Below the pieces are notes generated by a model. That model was not told where the DNA came from, did no database searches, and worked only from the letters and a program-made list of their open reading frames with translations. Both the position numbers and the translations under genes were made by a program. From NCBI RefSeq assembly GCF_008642375.1, contig NZ_CP029194.1:1426001-1490000 (forward strand): DNA of 64,000 nt, written 5' to 3'. Positions 25,236 to 31,848 of this stretch are shown piece by piece (the first letter of the stretch is position 1; each line of letters starts with the position of its first letter). Source of the DNA: Streptomyces venezuelae (GTDB lineage Bacteria; Actinomycetota; Actinomycetes; Streptomycetales; Streptomycetaceae).

Positions 25236-26393
25236 ATGCCGTCGTCCATCACCCTGCTCGTCACCGGTCTCACCACGGGTCTGCTCGCCGGTGGCGCTTC
25301 ATGCGCCGCCGTCCAGGGGGGTCTGCTCGCGGGTGCGGTGACCCGCCGCGCCTCCGCCGCAACAACCCCCGCCCAGGTACCCGCCATGGCCGGGGCGCGC
25401 CGCCCGGCCGTGAAGCCCGCACCGGCCTCCCCCGCGGCCGAACCCAAAGCGCTCGCGCCCGTCGGCGCCTTCCTCGCGGGCAAACTCGTCTCCCACACCC
25501 TTCTCGGCGCACTGCTAGGCGTCTTCGGTGACGCGCTCCAGCCCAGCCCCCGCGCCCGGGCCGTGATGCTCATCGTGTCCGGCCTGCTGATGGTGCTGTT
25601 CGCGCTCGATCTGTTCGGGGTCAAGGCCGTGGCCCGCTTCGTGCCCCGGGCGCCTGCCTCCTTCGGCCGACTGTTCCGGCGCAGTGCCAAGACCGGGTCA
25701 CTGGCCACGCCCGCCCTCATCGGTCTGGCGACCGTGCTCGTCCCGTGCGGGGTCACGCTGTCGGTGGAGCTGATCGCCGTGACCTCGGGATCCCCGGTGG
25801 CCGGCGCCGCCGTCATGGCGGGGTTCGTCCTCGGCACGGCTCCGCTGTTCGCCGTCCTCGGCTACCTGTTCCGCCGCACCAGCCGGGCACTCTCGGGCCA
25901 GCTGGCGTCGCTCACCGGCATCGTCGTCCTCATGGTCGCCGTCTGGACAGTCGCGTCCGGACTCCAGGCGGGCGGTTGGGTCAGCCTGAACCAGGGCGGT
26001 GCGAGCTCGTCCGCGGCTGCTCCCGCCTTCGTCATCGAGCCCGGCCCGTCGGACAGCCCGACGGGCGCGGACGGCACACAGCAGCCTGTCCCCAACGACC
26101 CGCCCGTCCGGGTCGATGCCTCCGGCCGGCAGGTGATCACGCTGACCGTGACGGACTTTTACACCCCCACGCGGTTCACAGCGAAGGCAGGGCTGCCCAC
26201 CACACTCGTTCTGCGTGGCAAGGACTCGGGCGGCTGCGCGCGGGCGTTCACCATCCCCGAGCTCGGTGTCCAGGAGATCGTCAAGGAGGACGGCGACACC
26301 GAGATCGACCTTGGGACGCGTGACGCCGGGGAGCTCCGGTTCTCCTGCGCCATGGGCATGCAGACCGGTTCCATCGACTTCGAGAAGGCGTGA
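25236..26393 (+). CDS. TauE/SafE-type membrane protein fused to cupredoxin domain
   Basis: 385 residues. Helices 1-6 (about 5-250) with a Cys near helix 1 (GGASCAAVQGG) and another in LVPCGVTLSVEL, the layout of the DsbD/UreH-like membrane group. After a Pro/Gly linker, residues 290-385 form a cupredoxin-like domain: VTLTVTDFYTP, GLPTTLVLRGKDSGGCARAFTIPEL and RFSCAMGMQTGSI with Cys and Met ligands. Two Cys in membrane helices plus an extracellular copper domain suggest Cu transport or copper-thiol chemistry. Overlaps copZ by translational coupling. Confidence 0.9.
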   Translation: MPSSITLLVTGLTTGLLAGGASCAAVQGGLLAGAVTRRASAATTPAQVPAMAGARRPAVKPAPASPAAEPKALAPVGAFLAGKLVSHTLLGALLGVFGDALQPSPRARAVMLIVSGLLMVLFALDLFGVKAVARFVPRAPASFGRLFRRSAKTGSLATPALIGLATVLVPCGVTLSVELIAVTSGSPVAGAAVMAGFVLGTAPLFAVLGYLFRRTSRALSGQLASLTGIVVLMVAVWTVASGLQAGGWVSLNQGGASSSAAAPAFVIEPGPSDSPTGADGTQQPVPNDPPVRVDASGRQVITLTVTDFYTPTRFTAKAGLPTTLVLRGKDSGGCARAFTIPELGVQEIVKEDGDTEIDLGTRDAGELRFSCAMGMQTGSIDFEKA

Positions 26394-26395
26394 TC

Positions 26396-26662
26396 ATGCG
26401 ACTGTTCGGCGGCAGGAAGAACCATGAGCCGGAGTCCATGGGCCCTGAGGTGATCCTCGAAGTCGAGGGGATGCACTGCACGAGCTGCGGTCTGCTCATC
26501 GACGACGAGCTGGAGGAGGTTCCCGGCGTGCGTTCGGCGCGGACCGATGTCCGCAGCGGGCGCAGCACTGTCCAGTTCGAGGAGGGCGCGCTCGTGGACA
26601 GTGACGCGCTGGTGGCCGCGGTGCGCCAGGCAGGCGAGTACGAGGCACGGCCGGTCGGCTGA
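26396..26662 (+). CDS. CopZ-like heavy-metal-associated copper chaperone
   Basis: 88 residues. HMA ferredoxin-like fold with the Cu(I) motif GMHCTSCGLLIDDELEEVPGV (CxxC). ATG 26396 has GAGAAGG 8 bases upstream; a GTG at 26390 overlapping the previous stop is the alternative. The short N-terminal FGGRKNHEPES precedes the domain. Probably delivers copper to the adjacent membrane fusion protein. Confidence 0.94.
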   Translation: MRLFGGRKNHEPESMGPEVILEVEGMHCTSCGLLIDDELEEVPGVRSARTDVRSGRSTVQFEEGALVDSDALVAAVRQAGEYEARPVG

Positions 26663-26677
26663 GGCCGAGCAAGAGGT

Positions 26678-26703
26678 GCCCGGCCCGGTCTCCCGGGCCG
26701 GGC
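26678..26703. terminator. Bidirectional terminator hairpin
   Basis: 11-bp stem GCCCGGCCCGG/CCGGGCCGGGC with loop TCTC, between copZ-like (+) and the multicopper oxidase (-). Confidence 0.8.
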
Positions 26704-26710
26704 CGTCGTC

Positions 26711-28318
26711 CTACTTCAGGTAGCCGAAGACGGTCATCATCCCGGACTCGGCGTGGTAGACGTTGTGGCAGTGGATCATCCACAGCCCGGGGTTGTCGGC
26801 GTCGAAGTCGATGTCGAGCTTCTTGCCAGGCAGCACGATCGAGGTGTCCTTGCGCGCGCCGCCCTCTGCGTGCGCGTAGGTGTGGCCGTGCAAGTGCATG
26901 GGGTGCCACATCGTCGTGTCGTTCACGAAGGACAGCCGGACGCGCTCCCCGGAACGGACCGGATAGCGCTGAGCGGGGTCGTACTTCTTGCCGTTGATGG
27001 CCCAGTCGTACTTCGCCATCGAGCCGGTGAGCTTGAACTCGATCGTCCGGTCCGGACGTCCCGACTCGAGCCGTACGGACTCGGCCGCCTTGAGCTGACC
27101 GCCGTGGACGACCTTGCCGTCGAGTTCCTTGGGGCGTACGGAGGCGGTGGGCCCGGCGCCGCCGCCGGTGCGCAGGACGGCGAGGGCCGTGCGGTTCTTA
27201 CCCTCGGCGAGCGCGGTGAGCGGGAAGGTTCCGCTCCCGACGGTGACGAGGGCGTCCAGGCGCTCACCCATGCCGAGCAGGAGCGCGTCGGCCTGTGTCT
27301 GTTCGACGGGGAAGCCGTCGGTGTGCGTGACGGTGAGCTTGTGGCCGCCGAGAGCGATCCGGAAGGCCGTGTCGCCGCCCGCGTTGATGATCCGGAGCCT
27401 GATCCGGTCGCCTGGCTTGGCGGCGAAGGTCTGCGGCTTGTCCGGCGTACGGCCGTTGATCAGGTAGTGCGGGTAGCCGACGTCTCCGGCGTCGCCGCCG
27501 AGCAGGTCGCTGGTGGCGCCCATGAGCATCCGGGAGGGGCCGGCCGGCTTCGGGGACGGGGACGGGGACTTCTGGGTGGTCATCGACATGTTCGACATGT
27601 CGTGGCCCTCCATGCCTCCGGAGCCGGAGCCGCCGTGGTCCATGCCGCCCATGCCCTTGCTCAGCTCGGCGAGCACGGCGTCCGGAGTGGAACCGTCGAC
27701 GCCGTCGACCCAGTCGTCCAGGACGATCACCCACTCCTTGTCGTACTTCAGGGGCTCCTTGGGGTCCTCGACGATGAGCGGGGCGTACAGGCCGCGGTCC
27801 TGCTGGACGCCGGAGTGCGGGTGGAACCAGTACGTCCCGGGGTGGGAGACGGCGAAGCGGTAGTCGAAGGAACCGCCCGGCTTGATGTCGCGCTGGGTGA
27901 GACCGGGGACCCCGTCCATGTCGTTGCGGAGGGCGAGCCCGTGCCAGTGGACACTCGTGGCCTCGGGGAGGTTGTTGGCAAGAGTGAGGGCAAGGGTGTC
28001 ACCGGCGGTGACCCTGACCTCCTTGCCGGGGAGGTCGTCCCCGTATGCCCAGGAGCGGACGGTCCGTCCGCCGCCGAGGTCGATCGGGGTCTCGACGGCG
28101 GTCAGCTTGAACCGCCGTTCAGGGCCGGGCTTGCGGAGGGCTTCGGCCGCGCCGACCTGCTTGCTGTCCGGGGTGAGGTAGTCGGTGCTCGGCGACATGC
28201 CGCCCCCTCCGGAGGAGTGGTCCATGCCGCTCATGGAACCCGAGCAGGCGGTCAGCAGTCCGGTGCCGGCGGCTGCGAGGCCGGCGCCGAGGACGGTACG
28301 ACGGGTGAGTCGGGACAT
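26711..28318 (-). CDS. Three-domain multicopper oxidase, Tat lipoprotein
   Basis: 535 residues from ATG 28318 (GAGGTTCC upstream). N-terminus RLTRRTVLGAGLAAAG is a Tat motif with lipobox LLTACSG. All four copper motifs are present: HWHGLALRNDMDGVPG, HPGTYWFHPHSGVQ, HPMHLHGHTYAH and WMIHCHNVYHAESGMM (type I Cys, His, Met). A Met/His-rich insert (GGMDHGGSGSGGMEGHDMSNMSM, mid-protein) is typical of cuprous oxidases such as CueO/CopA-type, which oxidise toxic Cu(I) to Cu(II). Exported copper-defence enzyme. Confidence 0.95.
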   Translation of the reverse strand: MSRLTRRTVLGAGLAAAGTGLLTACSGSMSGMDHSSGGGGMSPSTDYLTPDSKQVGAAEALRKPGPERRFKLTAVETPIDLGGGRTVRSWAYGDDLPGKEVRVTAGDTLALTLANNLPEATSVHWHGLALRNDMDGVPGLTQRDIKPGGSFDYRFAVSHPGTYWFHPHSGVQQDRGLYAPLIVEDPKEPLKYDKEWVIVLDDWVDGVDGSTPDAVLAELSKGMGGMDHGGSGSGGMEGHDMSNMSMTTQKSPSPSPKPAGPSRMLMGATSDLLGGDAGDVGYPHYLINGRTPDKPQTFAAKPGDRIRLRIINAGGDTAFRIALGGHKLTVTHTDGFPVEQTQADALLLGMGERLDALVTVGSGTFPLTALAEGKNRTALAVLRTGGGAGPTASVRPKELDGKVVHGGQLKAAESVRLESGRPDRTIEFKLTGSMAKYDWAINGKKYDPAQRYPVRSGERVRLSFVNDTTMWHPMHLHGHTYAHAEGGARKDTSIVLPGKKLDIDFDADNPGLWMIHCHNVYHAESGMMTVFGYLK

Positions 28319-28393
28319 GACTGTGGAACCTCTTGACGTGTCGTTGTATGGGCAAGGCGACGTTCCGCTCATGACGTGGAGCGGCCGGTCTGC

Positions 28394-28810
28394 CTATATG
28401 CGCAACAACGAGAAGCGGGTCAGGAGGGACTGGGGTGACTCGGGCGGCGGGATCGCACAGAGGGCGTAGGCGAGCCGCATCGCCGAAGGCGCGGCGGCTC
28501 GGCGGCGTCGGCGTACGAGCGCGCCACGGAACGCCAGCAGGATGCCGATCCCTGCGCCGAGCACGGCCAGACACACAGCTGCGACGCCGGCCCCGTGCGC
28601 GGGGGCCGGGGCGGTCGCGTGGCCCGCATCGGCGACCACGTGCTCCATCGCGGCGGCCACGTGCCCGCCGGAGACGTGCGTGGAGTCTGCGTGCTCGCCG
28701 GGATGGCCGAGGACGTGCATGAGCACGATGCCGACGAACAGCGCGGCGGCGAGCACGAACCGGCTCCACCACGTCGCCGCCCTCGGGCGCCTCTTCACGT
28801 CGGATTCCAC
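28394..28810 (-). CDS. Small membrane His protein, DUF6153-like
   Basis: 138 residues from the leaderless GTG 28810; the longer open frame upstream is rejected. Basic N-terminus, helix RFVLAAALFVGIVLMHVLGHPGEHAD, His-containing loop (HVSGGHVAAAMEHVVADAGHA), second helix VAAVCLAVLGAGIGILLAF, basic RRRRR patch, and the end SLLTRFSLLRI shared with the 8640 protein. Lies upstream of the multicopper oxidase on the same strand with 75 bases between, probably in one transcription region. Confidence 0.72.
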   Translation of the reverse strand: MESDVKRRPRAATWWSRFVLAAALFVGIVLMHVLGHPGEHADSTHVSGGHVAAAMEHVVADAGHATAPAPAHGAGVAAVCLAVLGAGIGILLAFRGALVRRRRRAAAPSAMRLAYALCAIPPPESPQSLLTRFSLLRI

Positions 28811-28816
28811 CCGCTC

Positions 28817-28837
28817 ATCATACGGAGAGGGGGTATG
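28817..28837 (-). promoter_or_regulatory. Leaderless promoter with CATAC-N9-GTATG palindrome
   Basis: Minus strand: TATGAT (28822-28817), GAGCGG, GTG (28810). The inverted pair CATAC/GTATG (28819-28823 and 28833-28837) encloses CCCCTCTCC-type C-rich spacer and overlaps the -10. It faintly recalls ATACCCC copper (CsoR) sites, though the second half lacks the GG run. Confidence 0.5.
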
Positions 28838-28844
28838 CGGAACG

Positions 28845-29516
28845 TCAGTGGGAGCCGTGGCGGTGGTGGCCATGATGGCCATGGGCCAGGCTGTCCTCCG
28901 CCTCCGCCGGCGGGGCGGCTGGGACAGGATGAGCCTCAGCACTCAGCCCAGCCAGTGTCACAGCGACAAGCCTCCGCACCGCCGCCTTCGACGGGAGCCC
29001 CGCAGCCGCGCCGAGCGCGTGGAGGCAGTACGCGGCGAGCTCGTCGGGGGCGACGTCGGCGCGCAGGGCTCCGCCCGTGGCGCCCTCGGCGACTAGGTCC
29101 CGGACGAGCCCCCGGAGTCGCTCGTGGGCCTGGGTGACGGTCGGCCCTTGGTGGAGCAGGGCGGTCATGTCGGTTCCGTGGTGGCCATGACGCTCGTATC
29201 GCTCGTAGGAGATGAGCGCGTAGGTCTCCAGGACGGCATGGAGCCGCCGCCCGGGGTCCGTGATGCGATCCCGCACGGCTTCGAGCTGCTCGAGGTGATG
29301 TGCCACCTGCCGCTCGTGCCAGGCGACGAGGATCGACTCGACGTCCGGGAAGTACTTGTAGAGCGTCGCCCTTCCGATGCCGGTCTCCTGGGCGATCCGC
29401 GACATGGTCACCGACATCAGGCCGTGCTCGGCGACCAGTGCGGCGGCCGCGTCGAGCGTCGCGTCCCGCACGCTGTTGCGGTGCGCCTCGATCGTCTCGT
29501 TCCACAGCTTCGGCAT
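28845..29516 (-). CDS. TetR-family regulator with His-rich tail
   Basis: 223 residues. ATG 29516 lies 6 bases after TACATT on the minus strand, so likely leaderless. TetR helix-turn-helix: ATLDAAAALVAEHGLMSVTMSRIAQETGIGRATLYKYFPD. Ligand domain includes ERYERHGHHGTDM, and the C-terminus ends HGHHGHHRHGSH, an unusual metal-like tail that could sense or store a cation. Divergent from a two-gene membrane operon with a palindrome between them, so probably the repressor of both. Confidence 0.9.
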   Translation of the reverse strand: MPKLWNETIEAHRNSVRDATLDAAAALVAEHGLMSVTMSRIAQETGIGRATLYKYFPDVESILVAWHERQVAHHLEQLEAVRDRITDPGRRLHAVLETYALISYERYERHGHHGTDMTALLHQGPTVTQAHERLRGLVRDLVAEGATGGALRADVAPDELAAYCLHALGAAAGLPSKAAVRRLVAVTLAGLSAEAHPVPAAPPAEAEDSLAHGHHGHHRHGSH

Positions 29517-29522
29517 TCCCAC

Positions 29523-29528
29523 AATGTA
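29523..29528 (-). promoter_or_regulatory. -10 box TACATT of leaderless TetR transcript
   Basis: Minus strand TACATT, GTGGGA, ATG (29516-29514). No ribosome site precedes the ATG. Confidence 0.5.
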
Positions 29529-29559
29529 CGGGACGACGATGGCGTGACACCATGACTTG

Positions 29560-29574
29560 ACAGAGACACTCTGT
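29560..29574. promoter_or_regulatory. Palindromic operator ACAGAG-ACA-CTCTGT
   Basis: Perfect 6-bp arms, centred in the region between the TetR gene and the divergent 29639 operon. Typical position for a TetR autoregulatory site. It overlaps TTGACAGAG, a likely -35 of the rightward promoter. Confidence 0.7.
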
Positions 29575-29638
29575 ATCGAAAAAGTGGGCGGCCCGGCACC
29601 ACCCGGTCGTCACGTTCCCGCACGCATCGGAGTCTCCC

Positions 29639-29773
29639 ATGTCCGACCAGACCCCTCCCCCGCACGCTCCCCGCCCCCGTTGGGTGACCGCGCTCCTGAT
29701 CGGCGCGGCGATCCTCGTCGTGGCCTTCCTCGCTCTGCACCTCGCGGGCGGCGGCATGCGAGGCCACGGCTGA
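29639..29773 (+). CDS. 44-residue single-helix membrane protein
   Basis: Reads MSDQTPPPHAPRPRW, helix VTALLIGAAILVVAFLALHLAG, tail GGGMRGHG. The stop shares a base with the next start (TGATG), as in a coupled pair. Very short proteins of this kind with a GGG-GHG tail accompany DUF2269-like genes in actinomycetes. Function unknown. Under the TetR palindrome. Confidence 0.7.
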   Translation: MSDQTPPPHAPRPRWVTALLIGAAILVVAFLALHLAGGGMRGHG

Positions 29774-30303
29774 TGCCGATGTCACCACGGGTGCGCAAGC
29801 TCGCCCTCACCGCCCATGTGACAGCCTCCGTCGGCTGGTTCGGCGCGGTCGCCGTCTTCCTCGCCCTGGCCGTGACCGGACTGACCGCGAAGGATGCACT
29901 GACGGTCCGGTCGGTGTACGTCACGATGGGCGTGACCGGCTGGTACGTGATCGTCCCGCTCTGCTTCGCCTCGCTGGCGACCGGCGTCGCGTCCTCACTC
30001 GGGACGACGTGGGGCCTCCTGCGCTACTACTGGGTGACGGTGAAGCTCGCGATCACGGTCCTCGCGACCGGCGCGCTGCTCCTCCACATGCCGCCCATCA
30101 GCCACATCGCGAGCGCGGCGGCAGCGCCGGACTGGTCCGGTGACACCCTCGCCGGCCTGCGGACCCAGCTCGTCATCCAGTCCGCCGCGGCGCTGGTCGT
30201 ACTCCTGCTGGCGACCGCCCTGTCGATGTACAAGCCGCAGGGACGGACCCGCTATGGACAGCGACGGCAGCAGAGGAGTCTCTTGGCGCACAGGGCGTCA
30301 TGA
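29773..30303 (+). CDS. DUF2269-like membrane protein
   Basis: 176 residues from ATG 29773 (MPMSPRVRK). Four helices: LALTAHVTASVGWFGAVAVFLALAVTG, VYVTMGVTGWYVIVPLCFASLATG, YYWVTVKLAITVLATGALLLHM, LVIQSAAALVVLLLATAL. The HV-ASVGWFGAV start is typical of these putative copper-related integral membrane proteins. Second gene of the TetR-controlled operon. Confidence 0.85.
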   Translation: MPMSPRVRKLALTAHVTASVGWFGAVAVFLALAVTGLTAKDALTVRSVYVTMGVTGWYVIVPLCFASLATGVASSLGTTWGLLRYYWVTVKLAITVLATGALLLHMPPISHIASAAAAPDWSGDTLAGLRTQLVIQSAAALVVLLLATALSMYKPQGRTRYGQRRQQRSLLAHRAS

Positions 30304-30425
30304 GCCGGTTGCGGAGAACAGGCGCGACCACCGGACCCCGGCCCATGGAAGACGCCGACGCGGCGTCCTGATCATTCCGCGAAGCGGACCTCGCGGAGGG
30401 TGCGGCGGCCCGCTGATCCGCCCCG

Positions 30426-31094
30426 TCAGGCCACACCGTGGGCGGACGCCGCCGTGACCGCCCGCCGGGTCCGCCACATCGAGACGACGGTGAGCGCCGT
30501 CAGCGCGACCATGACCCCTACCGAGATCAGGAACGCCGCCGAGGTCGGTGTCGAGGCGGAGGCCCCGGCGACTACGTAGGCGGCAGTACCGGGCAGCACG
30601 CCCAACGCCGTGGCGGCGGCGAAGGAGCGCAGTCGTACCCCGGAGAAGGCGGCGGCGAAGTTCACTGCGGGGAAGGGAACACCGGGCACGACGCGCAGCA
30701 GGAACACACTGCGGAAGCCCTGCTCGGTGAGCCGCCGGTCCAGCGCGGTCAGCACTTTCCCCCTCAGGAACGGCTGAAGCGCCTCGCGCCCGAGCCCGCG
30801 TCCCAGCCCGAAGGCCAGGACCGCGCCAAGCGTCGTCCCCGCCACGGCCAGCAACAGTCCCTCGGGGGCGCCGAAGAGGACCCCGGCCGCGACGTTGAGC
30901 ACGGGCTTCGGAAAGAACGCCAGGGTGCCGATCGCGAACACGATCACGAAGGCGAGTCCAGCCCAGAGAGGCGGAACGTCAGAGGTGATCCCCTGTGAGA
31001 GCAGGCGCTGAGGGCTCCACAGGAGCAGGGAACCGGCCGCCGCAGCCAGGATCGCGACGAGCAGACCCAGTCGAACGGACGGTGTCATACGCAC
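30426..31094 (-). CDS. TVP38/VTT-family (SNARE-associated, DedA-like) membrane protein
   Basis: 222 residues. The GTG at 31094 lies 6 bases after TACACT; ATG 31088 is the alternative. Helices including LWAGLAFVIVFAIGTLAFFPKPVLNVAAGVLFG, GTTLGAVLAFGLGRGLG, a re-entrant FRSVFLLRVVPGVPFPAVNFAAAFSGVRLRSFAAATALGVLPGTAAYV, and a last helix. These are the VTT-domain signatures (PxN, GxxPGxxxY). Thought to act in membrane lipid or small-solute movement; substrate not known. Convergent with the DUF2269-like gene. Confidence 0.9.
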   Translation of the reverse strand: MRMTPSVRLGLLVAILAAAAGSLLLWSPQRLLSQGITSDVPPLWAGLAFVIVFAIGTLAFFPKPVLNVAAGVLFGAPEGLLLAVAGTTLGAVLAFGLGRGLGREALQPFLRGKVLTALDRRLTEQGFRSVFLLRVVPGVPFPAVNFAAAFSGVRLRSFAAATALGVLPGTAAYVVAGASASTPTSAAFLISVGVMVALTALTVVSMWRTRRAVTAASAHGVA

Positions 31095-31100
31095 ACGTCG

Positions 31101-31106
31101 AGTGTA
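31101..31106 (-). promoter_or_regulatory. -10 box TACACT, 6 bases, GTG
   Basis: Minus strand TACACT, CGACGT, GTG (31094). Fits the leaderless layout of the island. Confidence 0.45.
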
Positions 31107-31530
31107 CGGGCGGCGCTGGTCGCGCCCTATGGCTCCGCTGCCCCGCCTCCGGGCCACGAGAGCAGGAACGGCCCAGGACGAGGAGCAGCGCGAGGGCCGC
31201 TTACCCATGGTCGGGCTGCACTGAGCGGACGGCCAGTGGGTGTCGGTCCAAGCACGGCCTGCCATCGGGCCTGACCGCCTGCGGCGGACCTCGAGAGTGC
31301 TCGCGGCGGTCATACATAGCGGCAAAACCCCGGTTAGGGAAACCGGGGATTCCCAGGACGATTGATTCCCCTCATCCACCCACGAAGCGCCAGCGGATCT
31401 TCGGGAAGTAGGTCCGAATCGACAGGCTCACGCCCGCACACGATGCGTTCTCCGTTCGCGAACTGTGCTGTCCACCCCTGGACTCTCGTACGAATCCGTT
31501 TAGTGTTCCGTCCCCGGAGATCGTTCGCCC
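31107..31530. other. Intergenic region before excisionase gene
   Basis: No supported gene in 424 bases. It carries one hairpin, CCCCGGTT-AGGGA-AACCGGGG (31328-31348), terminator-like, and should contain the promoter of the xis-int pair. Confidence 0.5.
31328..31348. terminator. Hairpin CCCCGGTT/AACCGGGG
   Basis: 8-bp stem, 5-base loop AGGGA. May insulate the xis-int module from upstream transcription. Confidence 0.5.
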
Positions 31531-31848
31531 TTGCCCCACGAGCCCACATCCCCCACGGACCCCGCCGCACCGCACGCCGCCATGGAGGCCACCGCGCACC
31601 CCACGCTCCACTCCCAAGGCGACCCGGCCACCAGCCGTCCGCCCCTCCTCGCCAGCGCCTGGTACTCGACCAAGGACCTCGCCACTCGCCTCCGCGTCGA
31701 CACCTCCACCCTGCGCCGCTGGCGAACCGCTCAGCCGCCCCAAGGCCCTCCGTTCGTCTCCATCTCCGAGCGAGTCGTGATGTACAGCGCGGCCGACATC
31801 GAGGAATGGCTGCACAGCCGTCGCATCGCCCCCAGCCGGGCGGCTTGA
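31531..31848 (+). CDS. xis: Excisionase-like helix-turn-helix protein
   Basis: 105 residues from TTG 31531. C-terminal MerR-like domain: AWYSTKDLATRLRVDTSTLRRWRTAQPPQGPPFVSISERVVMYSAADIEEWLHSRRI. The layout matches the small Xis of actinomycete integrative elements (AICE, for example pSAM2). The stop overlaps the integrase ATG (TGATG), so both are made together. Confidence 0.85.
   Translation: MPHEPTSPTDPAAPHAAMEATAHPTLHSQGDPATSRPPLLASAWYSTKDLATRLRVDTSTLRRWRTAQPPQGPPFVSISERVVMYSAADIEEWLHSRRIAPSRAA

Noticed and set aside
1..31000. Second copy of the tRNA-Pro 3' end as the far attachment site
   Set aside because: I did not find the GGATTTGAACCTGC block again; it may lie left of the window. 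A sequence search would settle this.
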